From contig NC_081405.1 of NCBI RefSeq assembly GCF_030272615.1, positions 654,862,920-654,926,919 of the forward strand: a DNA stretch of 64,000 nt, in the 5' to 3' direction. Below are positions 23,516 to 35,394 of the stretch, piece after piece. Below the pieces are notes generated by a model, which saw only the letters and a list, made by a program, of their open reading frames with translations, did no database searches and was not told the origin of the DNA. Source of the stretch: Cryptomeria japonica. Taxonomy: Eukaryota > Streptophyta > Pinopsida > Cupressales > Cupressaceae. Both the position numbers and the translations under genes were made by a program. The stretch's first letter is position 1. Each line of letters begins with the position of its first letter.

Positions 23516-23565
23516 CGCTATTTTGTGGCCTTAAGAAGTGGGCATCTTACCCTTGCGAAATAGCG
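23516..23565. repeat. Hairpin 2 of the U3 block (5' LTR), arm decayed
   Basis: The left arm is CGCTATTTTGT, the right arm GCGAAATAGCG: two mismatches, both C-to-T or G-to-A type. Span is 50 bp. Confidence 0.75.
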
Positions 23566-23949
23566 CGAGCCGTTAGATCATATCTCAACTTGCTCGGCAT
23601 TTAAACCCTGTTAGAAGCTCTCAGAGGTCGTGGGCCCACGGACACACCATGGACACCTGGCGCTTTGTCACCTTCGGAGCTGACCTGTCAATTTTTCATT
23701 TGCTTGAACGAGCCACGGGGTCTCAGTGAACTGTAAGAGCTGTCTCTGCCAGGTCATCTCCACCTGTGAGCTGACTCATCTTCGGGGCCCACTTTTGAAC
23801 TTTAATCTTAACCCGCTGACCGTGGCGACTTGTGCCACGTGCTGCCTTATAATTCGCCAGAAGAAAACCACAGAGGGGGGCCCTACCTTCTTCGATGGCC
23901 ACATCCTTTACTTTCTCTGCATGACACATGGACAGCTGATATTCATCCT

Positions 23950-23999
23950 CGCTATTTCGCAGCCTTAAAGGGCGAGCACTTAACCCTTGCGAAATAGCG
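23950..23999. repeat. Hairpin 3 of the U3 block (5' LTR)
   Basis: Perfect 11-nt arms, 50-bp span. Confidence 0.85.
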
Positions 24000-24353
24000 C
24001 CGACCGTCAGATCTTTCCCCAAGTTGATCGGCGTTTACTGGGCCCAGCACTTTAGAAGGAAATAATACAAGGCAAAAATTTTCAAATAATTAACACAACC
24101 GCCTAGGTAAATAGCAAGGGGGGACACTTCTTACGACCCCGCGACCCATGACTTAAGTGGAATAAAGTAACGAAGGAATAGAAACTAGGGGATCTAATAC
24201 AAAAGATAAAGTTTAAAACTTGGAAAACCCTTAAACCCTCTAGGTTTAGAACAAAGCTGAAGCACTTTAGACCATACCCTATTCAAAAAATTTCAAAATA
24301 CCATAGCCAATTATGGGGAAAGAACCCAATTTTAAAACAGTGATAACACCTCT

Positions 24354-25704
24354 TATAATTTCTCAATCCTTTTTGGGACCTTGATTTTATGTGCCCCATC
24401 ATTTCTCTCTTCAAGCCTACTTCTAACCCTTTCACAACCAAAATATCATCATGTGTTCACTGGGTGATCAAATTGTATGTCTCGAGCCTATGCACTCCAC
24501 ACTTGCCTCTTTTCCACCCCTTTCTAGGTACACTATGATACTAGGTGCCATACTCCTAGTGTACTAGGGTGCTAAGAGCCTTACTCCTAGTGGAATAGGA
24601 CTCTAGGAACCATGGTCCCCTGAAATGGGTCCAAATTTAAACTTATTGATGTGCTAGTTCCTCCCAATTGTTATATGATCTTGATATTTAAAAATTAAAA
24701 TTAATATTTGAACTCATTTATGAAATACCTTGGGAGCCCTATATAAGAAAATATTACTTAATTCATTTTTTACCTATGCATATTAAAGCACATTCTGGAG
24801 AAAGTATTGTGAGGGAATTTCTTCATTTCTAGATAAGAATTATGGATCAACAAGTTACATTAATCTCCATGAAAGTGTGTCTTCATGATTGATCTTCTCT
24901 TGTTATGTCATTTTATTGTATCAATACTTAAGGGTTCTAATCAAAGAGCATTGTAAAGAGAATTGTATCATCGCCATTATCAAGTTTGAGGCATGATCTT
25001 GTCAACTCAATATTTTACTTCAGATTTAGCCTCTACCATACAAGAGTAAGATCTATTTTTTAATCATCATCATTAGACTATAGGTTAAGGTGGACTACTC
25101 TTGAGGTTTGACATAGGAAAGCTCCTATACAACCCAACACCATTTTCTCTCTCTTTTGTGTGTAGGATTTATATATACCAATTTGGACTATATACTAGTT
25201 AAGTACAAACTAAAACAAATAGATTTGGAATTTGAAGAATGAGAAAAACTTGGTCACTGTGGCTTAGCAATAGTATCCAACACTTTTTGGATAAAATTTT
25301 AGGAGATCATCAATAGGGCATCATAATTTGAAATCTATCACAAAATTTGTATTAGACATCTTTAGGATAGTGGCCTCTAACCACATAGACTGATATTTTT
25401 AGACAGAAATTGCAGACACAGGTTCCTTTTTGAATTCCATTTCTAGATCTATCTTCAAAATTTCCACATTTGTTATGTACCTTACTATTCATGTTGATTA
25501 TTTTCAAATTTGCATCTTTATATCTATTTATTTTAGTTTACATCTCTAATCATATCAAAATTTAAGAGAGGAATAACCAATTAAAGCATGTAATTCTCCA
25601 AAGGGTCTAAAGTTGTGCCTTTTGATATTTCTCCAATGTATGTTGATGTGAATGTGTTTGATACCTAGTTTGCATGTTTATACTAGTGAATCCCAGTTCT
25701 ACCA
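24354..25704 (+). repeat. 5' LTR of the old element, main part
   Basis: It aligns by eye to 31297-32578 along nearly its whole length but with many substitutions and indels, far more than between the LTRs of the other elements here, so it is the oldest copy in the window. It contains CCCTATATAAGAAAA (about 24740) as a likely TATA box. The first 24 bp of this LTR lie at 4260-4283, on the other side of element 1. Confidence 0.55.
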
Positions 25705-25879
25705 TATTTTGTTTTGGTGAAATCAACACTTACCTACATTTTTTATAAATTCTAATTAGGAGTTCTCAGATTTAATTTTTCACTATGAATTTCAAAAAAT
25801 ATGATTGGGTTGCACTTCCACGTGTGATTACATTTTTAACTAGTTATTTATGAAAAGTGTGTGTTGAATAATGGCTTCC

Positions 25880-25957
25880 TGTTGAAATTATACACTCAGA
25901 TGAGAATAGTTGATGTTGTCATTGATGGCAACCAACTAGTAACATGGTTCATAGGTA
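25880..25957 (+). repeat. Sirevirus-like 5' LTR remnant (about 78 bp)
   Basis: It matches 27528-27605 with few differences up to CATGGTTCATAGG, then switches abruptly to coding-like sequence. The switch marks the left edge of the deletion. Confidence 0.65.
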
Positions 25958-26023
25958 ACACCAACACAAGACACCTCACCAATAACTGCAGAGGAACTAG
26001 TACAAACTGACAGTCAACCGAAA

Positions 26024-27335
26024 GTGAAGGCAGAAGAAATGACACAAGATGATACTAATCTGGATTCAAACATTCTTTTTACCATGAATGTGGACACTTG
26101 GGACTTCAACATTGTCATGGATAAGGAAACCATAGAGGTAAAGAAAATTGAAGCTACAAATATTGAGATCTCTGAGTCACCAGTCAACACTGTTGACTCT
26201 CAGAACATTGAGATACCAACTGAATTTAAGGAAACAGATACCATCCTAGATGCTACTCAACTTAACATTGAGAAACCGATAGAAGCAGAAATAAAAGCAC
26301 AAACTGAATCTGGAAAAGGACAAGAACATAGTATAGCTGAACCGATAGTTAGCAAGGAAGAGAGCAAGGATGATGGTAAAGTTGAAAACAAAATTAAAAC
26401 ATGGAGAGAAAAAAGAAGAAACAGTGAATAATGAAAAGGCCAATAATGGAAACAAGATAGCAGTAGAGATTAGTATGCAGATATCTAGAGGTGAGAAGAA
26501 ACCTACTGCAGAACCTCACACTCTGCCTAACACTTCCACTATGGATTACATGCGTACTAATGTGACTGATGTGCTTTTGGATTCCATAAAGAGGATCACA
26601 GATTGCAACACCTTAACATTTAAGGTCATTGATGATACATTACCTATTTTGAAAGTGATTGCACCGGATTGTAAGATAGATCATATTGATGGATCTTTAG
26701 GTAAATTGGACACGTTGTCCAAATTCATTGCTTCAAATATTCTACCTATAGATAAAATTAATGAAGAGACTGTTAAGGAAAAGGTGAATAAGGAGAAAAG
26801 TGAATTCTTTGATAAGACTATCAGGGATTGTATTGAGCATATTGATTCCTTATTATCGGTACTTAATTCCACTATTTTGGAATTTAAATAATTGTATAAG
26901 GAAGCATACAAGCCTCACAACCTAACAGAGGACATTGAGGAAGAGATAAAGAAAACATAAAAAGAGATTGATGATATAGCAGACAACATGATAGGTTCTT
27001 CAGAACTTACCTTAGTTTTTTATCAAGAAATGGCAGTTTTTGAGGAAAAGATTTAAAAATAAGCAAAAGAAAAAGCAAGGATAAGAATGAAGGCACGTGA
27101 GCTGAAAAATAAACTTGGTACTAGATTGGACAACCTTATAACTCAGTGGATTGAGCTGTCTAAAGCAACAATTCAAGGAGAAATATCACCAGAGCAACAG
27201 ATGCATTATATGACCGACATGATCCAACAGACTAAAACCATTATTTCTGACAACACTAAATTCATGCAGAATCTTAATCTGATTTTGACAGATATCTTTG
27301 AGATTGTACACAATCGGTTACAGGCTATGAGGTAG
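26024..27335 (+). pseudogene. Unidentified helical protein frame upstream of the Sirevirus-like 3' LTR
   Basis: Coding-like frames at 26024-26431 and, one frame over, 26370-26891 and 27087-27335 appear to be one frame broken by one indel near 26395 and a few stops. The first part is acidic and rich in Glu/Lys/Thr. The rest is predicted helical with Leu/Ile heptads (for example NKLGTRLDNLITQWIELSK) and no catalytic motif. In Sireviruses an extra env-like or unknown frame can lie between pol and the 3' LTR, which is the position seen here; a Gag fragment is an alternative. I do not recognise the family. Confidence 0.4.
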
Positions 27336-27515
27336 AATTTTGAATTCTTTAATTCTTTTTAACATCCTCTGTCATTGATGTCAAAGGGGGAGTAGTAGTA
27401 TGGAGAAAAATGTACATAAGAGATCATTTGCTCAGGGGGAGCACTCTTGTTTTTTTTGGACTTCATTTTTGGATATCTGTTTTTGGATTTTCTCATGAGT
27501 GTTGTCATCAATGCC

Positions 27516-27527
27516 AAAGGGAGAGAT
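27516..27527 (+). other. Polypurine tract of the Sirevirus-like element
   Basis: AAAGGGAGAGAT directly precedes the 3' LTR start TGTTGG at 27528, within the Sirevirus-typical context ATCAATGCCAAAGGGAG. Confidence 0.75.
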
Positions 27528-28423
27528 TGTTGGCATTATACACTTAGATGAGAATAGTTGATGTTGTCATCAATGGCAACCAACTGGTAACATGGTTCAT
27601 AGGTTACACATGCAACAAACATCATCTATCGGCACTGGCAGGCACTACAGATTATTCACACCGGCACCCAATCTACACCGACAGAAGATCTTACCACTAC
27701 CCTAGGCGACATGGAAATTATATTGTTTTGTATTGTATCATTATTGCATATCCGACATGATGTATTGTAAAGACTCATATATGTATGAGATCTTATACAT
27801 CATTTTGTAAGAGTGGGAAAAGGTATATATGGTATGTAAGCGAAGGAAGGATATGTAATTAGGTAATGAATATGAGAGAAAATATCTGTATATGCATTTT
27901 GATGTAATAATTTTATGAGCGAATAAGAGAATAACAGAGTGAAGAAAGGTTTATGGTAGAGGTATTTGACAGAGCTTAAACTGGTACTGAATCCAGCATT
28001 GCAGATGCTATTTTGAGCAGTACATTGTCATTGGATTTAATCATCCAATTTTGTAGCCAGTGTGACTCCTTTTTGTGATTGAGCAGTGAGCTCTAGGCTG
28101 TTGACCTTCTTGCATGTAAAAGCCCCTATTGTATAAGTAATATTTATTCATATTGGCCAGTGAGTAAATATGGTGGGTCACAAATCTCACCGAGGTTTTT
28201 CCCCTATCGGGTTTCCTTGCCAAAAATATCTCTGTTGTGGTGTACATTGATGGTTATACTCTTATTTCTCTTTATTTCTTTATTTCTTGTTTACCAATAC
28301 ATTAATTTGGGTTGTAAAGTTGCAAAAAAGTTTAAATATTTCACTTACCGATTAGACACTGATTCACCCCCCCCCCCCCCTCCCCCCCTCTCAGTGTCTT
28401 TGGGACTGATCAAGTATATAACA
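27528..28423 (+). repeat. Sirevirus-like 3' LTR (896 bp)
   Basis: Starts TGTTGGCATTATACAC and ends ATATAACA. A C-rich tract (28367-28389) and the following TCTCAGTGTCTTTGGGACTG form a conserved-looking end block. The exact right edge is set by a 4-of-5 TSD match and is less sure than the left. Confidence 0.6.
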
Positions 28424-31296
28424 CTTTCTTCAATTTGTGTTTCTTGCATTGATCCATTGCATTTTAATTTATTTCATAATAAGGGTTTCAAAGATGTTTC
28501 TTACATTCACTTCATTTCTCAAATATTTCATTCATATTTCATGTTACTATATAATGATATTTCTAAATATGTTCATTGAATGCTTGGATTTCATTAAATA
28601 TTTAGTGGATATTTCAAGTGGTACCTTTGATAATCCTCCTACAATTGATGTTAAGATGAATAATTCTTATACCTCTCCTAGAGTATCTCTTAATTATGAG
28701 GAAATAGTTAATGCTCTTTTCAATGATCTCTCTAATAGAGTTGTAGCATTTAAGAGTAATGATGAAACCTCCTCTCATAAGGTTACTTTGGTGGAAGAGG
28801 GAAATTCTTCAGTATAAATTATCACCTCCGAACCTTCTTAATCCCCTAGATATTATCTTATCCATCAATATGTTTTGAGGAAAGATGATGGTATGCATTT
28901 CATTAATGATATGTCACCTAATATAATATTGAACAAATAAGAAGCTTTCGATAATAAGATAACATCTTCCCAACAAAAAAATTAAATGAAAAGGGACTCT
29001 CTTACCTCTCAAGTGGACATGAATGATGATAATTAAGTTGTGCATCCTCATATGTACATGGATCCATCCATTCATCCCTTTGGTTCTTCAATGTATACTT
29101 AAACAACAAAATTTAATGAGTTCTATGATGAAAGTCCTTCTCCTTCACAAAAAACACAAAAAAATTACAAGGTTGGGTATGACATGATTTATATTATAAA
29201 CAAGGATGTAGTAGAAAAGGGCATGGATTAATGTAATATGGAATCAATGTCCTTATAGAACCTTCAACCCAATACACTAGTGAAGGTGTAGGATTTCCTC
29301 CTCCTTCCTTACCAATTCTTGTACCAAAGCTTAAATTTTTTACTTATTTGAATCTAGAAAAAAGAATATTTTGGAGACTTAAAGATGATTGAAACAATAC
29401 TTTTCCTTTCATAAGATATATAAAAAACTCTAAACCAAATAGTGGTAATACTTTTTATCACTTTCATTGCGGTTATACTCACTCGCTTATTATTTGTAGA
29501 GAGTTCAAATAATTTATTCAAGATATATATGATAGAGCTCATTTTATATTACATTTGAACTTTGATCATTTTCTAAATCTAAATTTTCATGTAGTGCCTT
29601 AGCATTTTGTATCCCTATTATGTTGCTCCTCACTATGTGACACTAGTATCTTACCCTTTTGGGGGCTCATTGTCATTCATGGTGGTACAATTTCATGTGT
29701 AATAATACTTGGCTAGAAACACAATAGACTAGTTATTCTTGTTTGTGCATTGGTAGGGAATAACAAATGTTAAATCATTTCCTCCATTCTTCCTAAGGAT
29801 CCACTTTTCCTTTGTTGTGTTGCATCGTTAATAAGGGTATCCTTTATTTCATAGAATTGTTTGTCCTTTATGAGGATTTCATCCTTTCTTTGAAGTATAT
29901 ATCCTTGATTAGGAACTCTTTCTTTATTGAAAGTATGTGTTATATAAATTAGCTCTCCTTTGTGTTGAAAGTTTGTAATCCTTCCTCAAGAATTCTCTTT
30001 CCTAGCAATAGGGAAGGTATCTATCTTTGATCTCAATCCCCTTTCTTAGTGTTGAGGAGGTCATCATTATTAGATATCCTATTGGAGGTATATATCTTTA
30101 GAAAATGATATCTTCCTCTCCCTTTGATAGTCATGTATCCTTTATCAAGGTCTTGTTATACTTGTTGCAAGATATCTTTACAAGTATCTCTTCCTTTCTA
30201 AAGATTGTATTCTTCCTAGCTTTGAATGCATGCATTTTTGTTAAGGATGTTTTCTTGGTGGTGAAGGTGTTTATCCTTGATGTGGATCTCTATCTTTTTT
30301 AAGATATAAACATGGAGGTATCTTGGCATATTAAGGAGGTCAATAGCAAGGCACATATAAGGCCTCCTTATTGTTTGTTCTTAGTGTCACTACATCACCC
30401 ATTTTGTAGTCTCATATCAAAAAATTTGCTTGGTGCACATTGTAGCACCCATTTTTCAATAATATTTGTAGATTACCTAAGAATACAAGGCTTTGTTTTG
30501 TAATGTTTTTGTTTGGTGCACACTGCAACACCCATATTACAGTGATCTTTTTAGATTATTTAGCAAATAAGACCTCTTTTTATTTATAATCTTCTTTAGT
30601 GTGAATCAAATAGGATAACATACCTTGAATTGTTTGACTCTCCTTTCATTCACATGGATCACACAACATAATGCACCTTTTTGTCTTGTGTAATTTGAGC
30701 TTCAACCTCTTTTCATAGATCACCTAGGACAACAAAATTTTCTAGCCATTAGAATCCAAGCCTTTAACATGAAACACCCAACATAACACACCTTGTTGGC
30801 TAGTAGCCTTCACTAGTTTATAATTAAAACATAGCATAACACACTTTTATAATTCTTGGATCATGGATTCTTGTGTTATCAAATGGTGTGTTCTCTTTCT
30901 CTTTCTATACCAGTTTTTGTGTTCTTTAAATAACATTATAAGAATATTTTTTGCAGGTGAGACGTTTGGATTTGTGATCTCCTCAAATATTTGATTTAGA
31001 GTTTGTGTTCTTAGTATTAAGCCCTTTGTGTGTCCTTTTGTTTACCTTATTTTTTCTTTTTTCTCTTTTATTTGGCTTTGATTTGTTTTATCTTGTGTTT
31101 TGTGTGTCCTTCCTTGGATGTAATTGTGTGAGTTAAGATCCTAATCTTGGTGACTTGTTCTCACAAATTTAGTGACATCTTACCTCTTGTTAATCTTTCT
31201 CTTAGTTGCTCAATCTCTCTCTCTCTCTCTCTATTCTATTGTGTCATGAGTATGAGTGTAGGTTCAGAATCTTGCTAAAGTGGGGGATAAATATAA
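28424..31296 (+). pseudogene. Decayed interior of the old element, gag-like relic
   Basis: No long frame survives. At about 29453-29515 the translation runs YHFHCGY..H...ICREFK, which resembles the CxxxH-GH-C zinc-knuckle segment followed by LK seen in Gag proteins of plant Tat/gypsy elements, with several key residues lost. A stretch of 28600-28817 reads as an Asn/Ser-rich acidic segment of similar type. Beyond 29600 the sequence is AT/CT-rich and shows no recognisable pol. The call rests mainly on the flanking LTRs; the gag identity is weak. Confidence 0.3.
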
Positions 31297-32578
31297 TGTC
31301 ACAAATAATGAGCCCTGACAATTTCACACTCCATTTTGGGCCCTTACAATAATTTGCCTCCTCATAGATCATTGCAAGCCTATTTTTTTGGATCTTTCAA
31401 TAATTAAATTATTGGCATGTGTTCATGAGGTGATTAGATTCTATGAACTAATCATGTGTACTCCACACATGCCTATGTTCCACCCCTCTCTAAGTGAATT
31501 GGGATGCTAGGCACCATGGTCCCCCAAAAAGGGACCAAATTTAAACTTGGTAGTGTGTTAGTTCTAGACAATTGTTATCTAATCCTAAAATTTGAAAATG
31601 ATCATTGGAAGCCAACCTAATTTATGAAATACCTTTGGAACCCTATATAAGAGCATCTTTCCTAAAAAAAATTCACCTAAGAATATTCAAACACATTCTA
31701 GAGAAAGCGTTATGAGCAAATTTCTTCATATCTAGGTATTATGGAGTGGAAAGCTAAACCAATATTTAAACAAGTGCAACTTCTTCATGATTGATCTTAT
31801 ATTGTCATGTAATTTTATTGTATAAACACTTGAGTGTTCTATCAAAAGAGCATTTCATCATCACCATTGTTAAGTTTGAGGTATAATATTTTTACTTAAA
31901 CATTTTACTTCAAATTTAGCCTCTATAATATAATGCTAAGTTGTCTTTTTCTAATTATTATCGCTATATAGTGGAGGTTAACACCTACTTGAGGTTTAAC
32001 TTAGGCAAGTCCCTATACAAGCCAATACTATTTTCTCTCTCTTATGCATGCAAGTTTTAGATTTATAAAATTTGGATTATAGATTCACGAAGTGCATACT
32101 AAGACAAACCAATTCAGACTTCAAAGACGAAGAAAACCCTATTTACTATAGCTTATTCATAGGGTCTGAAACATTTTTGATGAAATTTTGAAAAGATGAT
32201 CTATAGTACATCCAAATCAAGAATCCATTCACAAAATTTGCATTAGACATATTCAAGGTAGTGTCACCTATCAACATACATCATCACTTTTAGGGTCAGA
32301 TTGTAGACACAAGTTCCTTTTTGAATTTGTTTTCTAGATCACTCTTTAGAATTTGCACATGTATGTTCTATAGATTAATATTTGTGCCATCATTATATCT
32401 AGTTCTTTCATTTCAAATTTCTAATCATATCAAAAGACAAAAGAGGAATAATCAATTAAAATTCCTATCTCTCCCAAGGGTTTGAAGTTGGTCCTATTGA
32501 TTTTTCTCCAATGTATGTTGATGTGAATGGGTTTGATTCCTAGTTTGCGTGTTTAGACTAGTGGACCCCATTTCCACA
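31297..32578 (+). repeat. 3' LTR of the old element
   Basis: Begins TGTCAC just after a purine tract and ends near CCACA. It carries CCCTATATAAGAGCAT (about 31643), the counterpart of the TATA box in the 5' LTR. Element 2 inserted about 80 bp beyond its end. Confidence 0.55.
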
Positions 32579-32659
32579 ACACGACAAATGCATATTTTAT
32601 TTTTTAAATTTTTAGAGTATTGATGATCAAATTTTGCTCTTTGCACCTTGGTAGCATAT

Positions 32660-34145
32660 TGTATGCGGGAAAAGCGGGTCGATAGAACTCAATATGTGAA
32701 AAATGTTCCAAAATACCTGTCCACACACACACACAGGACTTCTTGGTGCAAGCTATGGAGTAATGAAGTATCACTCAACTTCCCGAGGTTGGTCCCATGG
32801 TTCTCTATCTTACAATGTCCCTCAAACCAATGTTTTTGCTCTCAGATCACTGAGCAAAATGGTTTCGGGATGGCAAATGCAAGAACGAGGGATGCTTTGA
32901 TAGATTTTAGTATGAGATGTATCCTAAGCTATGCATGATCTTAAAATGCAATAAACTAGATTATAAGATGACAAGGTTAGTATAAATACTATCCTAACAT
33001 GATATATTTAGTCTATGATTGAGCTAAATGATAAAGAAAATATTCTAAACATGCATATTTAGACTAATTCCTGATTTCAAAGAGACTAAATGATGAGCAT
33101 AAAAATGATATATGAAAGCTTGATTGTATTTGAGCATAAGTGTGATACTACAAATTTGGAGGATGATTCAAAATGGAGGAATGAAAGCTCTATTTATAGA
33201 AAAAACAGGGCAATGGATGGTCAGGATTGAAAGAGTTGATCAAGGGTTGAGTTTGAAAGTTGGGGATCCATGTTTGCAATTTGCACCAATGAAATGGTGA
33301 CAAGTGTCAACATAAGATTGGGTTCAGAGAAGGGGTTGAAGACATTAAATGCCTAAGAAGACCTTATGGTTATCTAGAAGGTAAGGGTCAAGCTTAAATT
33401 AGGATTACCTAATGGATTAAGAGTTAATCCAAGGATAAACATTTGTGCAAATGATTAAGAGATAATCATGGTCAAAGCATTAAAGGCCTGATGAGACCTT
33501 TGGGTTGGGTGAAGGTTGAGTTAAAACAAATTCTTTAACCATGTAAGAGGGTTTGAGTTAACCATTAATGGTTATGAAGACTTTTGGGGAGTTAAGTGGT
33601 TGAAGGTTTGAAGCCTTTAATTGTTATCAAAGACTTTGAGGATTTAAGTGGTTGAAGGTTTGAAGCCTTTAATGGTTATCAAAGACTTTGAGGATTTGAG
33701 AAGTGACCTCCCCTTGTTTAGGGATGTGACAAAGTTTAGAAGATGGGTTAGGCTAATTAGAAGTGTTTAGAAGAGTCTAGAAGGGATTAGAAAGGGGTTT
33801 AGGAAGGCAAGTGGGAGATGTAGGAGAATGCAAGTGGATGGAGGGATAATAGGATTTAATTGAAATAAATGATTTAATTTAATTTGGTTGCAATTTGGGG
33901 AAATTAAATAAATTAGATTTATTCAATTTAGGATAACTATTTAATTAAATTTGAATTTAATTAAAAGTGGATAGGGGGGATTTAATTGAATAAAATGATT
34001 TATTTATTAAATGGATATAGTGAATTTAATTTAAATAAATTGAGTAATTTACTTAATTAAATAGAGGAATGTGGATAATTTAATTAAATAGAGAAATGGA
34101 CATAAAATATTCATTTAGGAATATGGTCATTTTTATACATCTACA
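32660..34145 (-). repeat. Element 2 3' LTR (1,486 bp)
   Basis: Minus strand starts TGTAGATGTATAAAAATG (34145) and ends CCCGCATACA (32660). It differs from the 5' LTR by scattered substitutions and by lacking about 14 bp (TTAAATTGGATTTA-like) near 34090. Internal repeats of GGTTGAAGGTTTGAAGCC (33600-33680) are present in both LTRs. Confidence 0.93.
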
Positions 34146-34159
34146 TTTTACCCCTCTTT
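34146..34159 (-). other. Element 2 polypurine tract
   Basis: Minus strand AAAGAGGGGTAAAA ends directly at the 3' LTR start (34145). Confidence 0.8.
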
Positions 34160-34512
34160 GAAGTGACGTGTGTGCACATGTTATTTCAAAGAAAATGATG
34201 CGTTATCATGATTTATGATCAAATGCAATTTTTGTGTTGCTCTTTTGATTTGCAAGTTATGCCCAAGATTTGATTTGATGCGTGATGCCCCAGATTTGAT
34301 ATTTTGATGGTGATGCCCCCTCGGGAGATGAATCAATTTTTTTTTGAATTTTTTTTATTTGATTTGATGAGTTGCTTGGATGTGTAGGATTGCGTCGATG
34401 TAAAATGTGTGTAAATTGATTCATCTCCCGATAATGTATAGCATGTAAGGTATAGGGGAGACCGTGACCATATTATAGGTCCGTTTGGCTAACCCTAATT
34501 TCATTTTCCTCC

Positions 34513-34520
34513 TATAAAAA
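34513..34520 (+). promoter_or_regulatory. TATA box of the antisense PMD gene
   Basis: TATAAAAA in the context CCTCCTATAAAAAGGGG, 82 bp before the first ATG (34595). This gives a start site near 34545 and a 50-nt leader, normal for a plant gene. It lies inside element 2, on the strand opposite gag-pol. Confidence 0.65.
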
Positions 34521-34748
34521 GGGGAAAAGAGCTTTGATTTGATTCATTTGTGCTTTATTGACTTTGGAGAAAGAGAATTTGGTCTGAAGAGAAAATGCCT
34601 ATTCCGTATTCTAGACACCGGTTCGAGCACGTTCGGAGGTACCGGAGACCTGCCGCGTATGGACCACCAGTAAGTCAACGTTTTTGACCCTCTTTTGATT
34701 TTTGATTTGATCGTTTTTAGTCATTTTTTGATTTTTAAAACTCGGATT

Positions 34749-35216
34749 TAGCGTTTTAGCGCGTCTAAAGCATAGATTAGCGCATATGAAGTTTTAAGTA
34801 GCGCATCAAGTTTATTTTAGGAGGTGCATCTGGAATAAAATAGGGTAGCGCATAGGAAATAGAGGTTAGCGCATAAACGCAGAATAGCGCATGGCGATAG
34901 TTGGGTAGCGCATAGGGTTAGTAGGTTAGCACATAGGGTAGACCTAGCGCATAGGGGTCACAGGGGTTCGCATGGGTAAGGGGGTTTAGCGCGTAGGGAT
35001 AACCTAGCGCATAGGGTCAAACGGGTAGCACCTAGGAGGGATAGATTAGCGCGTAGAGTCAGTCTAGCGCATAGGATAGGTTAGGTGGCGCATGGGAGGA
35101 AAGAGTTAGCTCGTAGAGTCAGTCTAGCGCATAGGGTGAATAGATTAGCGCATAGGAAAAATAGCCTAGCACGTGAGGGAAGTTTAGCACAGAGGGAGTC
35201 TGTTTTAGCACATCTG
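34749..35216 (+). repeat. Array of the 8-nt motif TAGCGC(A/G)T in the PMD intron
   Basis: By eye I count 14 exact TAGCGCAT/TAGCGCGT copies, often extended to TAGCGCATAGGG, and about nine variants with one or two changes (TAGCACAT, TGGCGCAT, TAGCTCGT, TAGCACGT). Spacing is irregular, about 15-35 bp, and the spacer sequences differ, so this is not a simple tandem satellite. Confidence 0.85.
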
Positions 35217-35394
35217 GAAAAATTTTGCAAGATGAGCCGAGTGGTAAATTTGTTGTGTCTGTCTGTCATGATTTTATGGATTTGTCCAATATGAGTGTTG
35301 GTATAACTTGTTTTGATTTGCGATTTTTCAAGTTATGTATAGATATCAATGTGGTGTTTTGATCAAAATATGATTGATTTGCGAACCATGTTTC

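Larger units (their letters stand above)
23030..24000 (-). promoter_or_regulatory. U3 repeat block, 5' LTR: G-boxes, TGGGCCCA sites and hairpins
   Basis: Counterpart of 9400-10400 with the same modules: CACGTG at 23038, 23317, 23491 and an additional intact one at 23836 (CACATG in the other LTR). The right-hand copy therefore has four perfect G-boxes against three on the left. Confidence 0.6.
4284..24348 (-). mobile_element. Element 1: complete Tat/Ogre-like Ty3/gypsy retrotransposon with 6.4-kb LTRs
   Basis: Two 6.44-kb direct repeats (4284-10721 and 17912-24348) have TG...CA ends on the minus strand and enclose a 7.2-kb coding interior. Perfect 5-bp TSDs CCTCT flank it (4279-4283, 24349-24353). 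A primer binding site complementary to the 3' end of tRNA-Arg sits 4 bases inside the 5' LTR; Ogre/Tat elements are known to use such primers. The LTRs are close: I count 6 substitutions in about 480 bp at 4284-4760 versus 17912-18388, so the insertion is fairly young. The total is 20,065 bp. LTRs this long are known for Ogre, but here each LTR also carries a long reading frame and a promoter-like repeat block. No clear polypurine tract is seen beside the 3' LTR. Confidence 0.93.
17912..24348 (-). repeat. Element 1 5' LTR (6,437 bp)
   Basis: It has the same organisation as the 3' LTR: repeat block (24000-23030), TATA box (22990-22982), long frame (22488-18846), tail, then the primer binding site at 17907. 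If transcription starts near the TATA box, this copy drives an RNA whose first long frame is the LTR-encoded one and whose second is gag-pol. Confidence 0.93.
25880..28423 (+). mobile_element. Truncated Sirevirus-like Ty1/copia derivative
   Basis: A left LTR remnant (25880-25957, TGTTGAAATTATACAC...) matches the start of a full LTR at 27528-28423. Just before the latter lies the segment GTCATCAATGCCAAAGGGAG, which I know as the typical 3' end and polypurine tract of Sirevirus/SIRE-type copia elements. The LTR ends with the poly-C/T tract and CTCAGTGTCTTTGGGACTGA, also typical. Flanks CTTCC (25875-25879) and CTTTC (28424-28428) match 4 of 5. Most of the left LTR and the whole of pol are missing, so this is an internal-deletion derivative. 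Confidence 0.65.
4260..32578 (+). mobile_element. Old decayed LTR retroelement, host to two later insertions
   Basis: A diverged direct repeat links 24354-25704 with 31297-32578 (shared blocks include the CCCTATATAAGA TATA region, the Leu-rich-looking CTCTCTCTTTTGTG tract, and TCCAATGTATGTTGATGTGAATG near the end). A purine tract (AAAGTGGGGGATAAAT, about 31278-31293) lies just before the right copy, which marks it as a plus-strand 3' LTR. The left copy continues leftward across element 1: 4260-4283 plus 24354 onward aligns to the first bases of the 3' LTR, so element 1 landed within the first 30 bp of the 5' LTR. The interior (25705-31296) holds only gag-like scraps and a second insertion. 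The exact outer edges and TSD are uncertain. Confidence 0.5.

Noticed and set aside
28361-28390. Poly-C tract, considered as an independent microsatellite
   Set aside because: It is the normal C-rich end block of the Sirevirus-like LTR.
30105-30503. Frames of 63-65 codons in the old element interior
   Set aside because: Random Phe/Leu-rich frames in CT-rich sequence without support.
32648-32938. Plus-strand frame at the left edge of element 2, also at 49414-49731
   Set aside because: It lies in the LTR ends and is duplicated only for that reason; composition is not protein-like.
34749-35216. Regularly spaced short repeats, considered as a CRISPR array or simple satellite
   Set aside because: The DNA is eukaryotic, repeat units are only 8 nt, spacing is irregular and there are no cas genes; spacers do not repeat as a satellite would.
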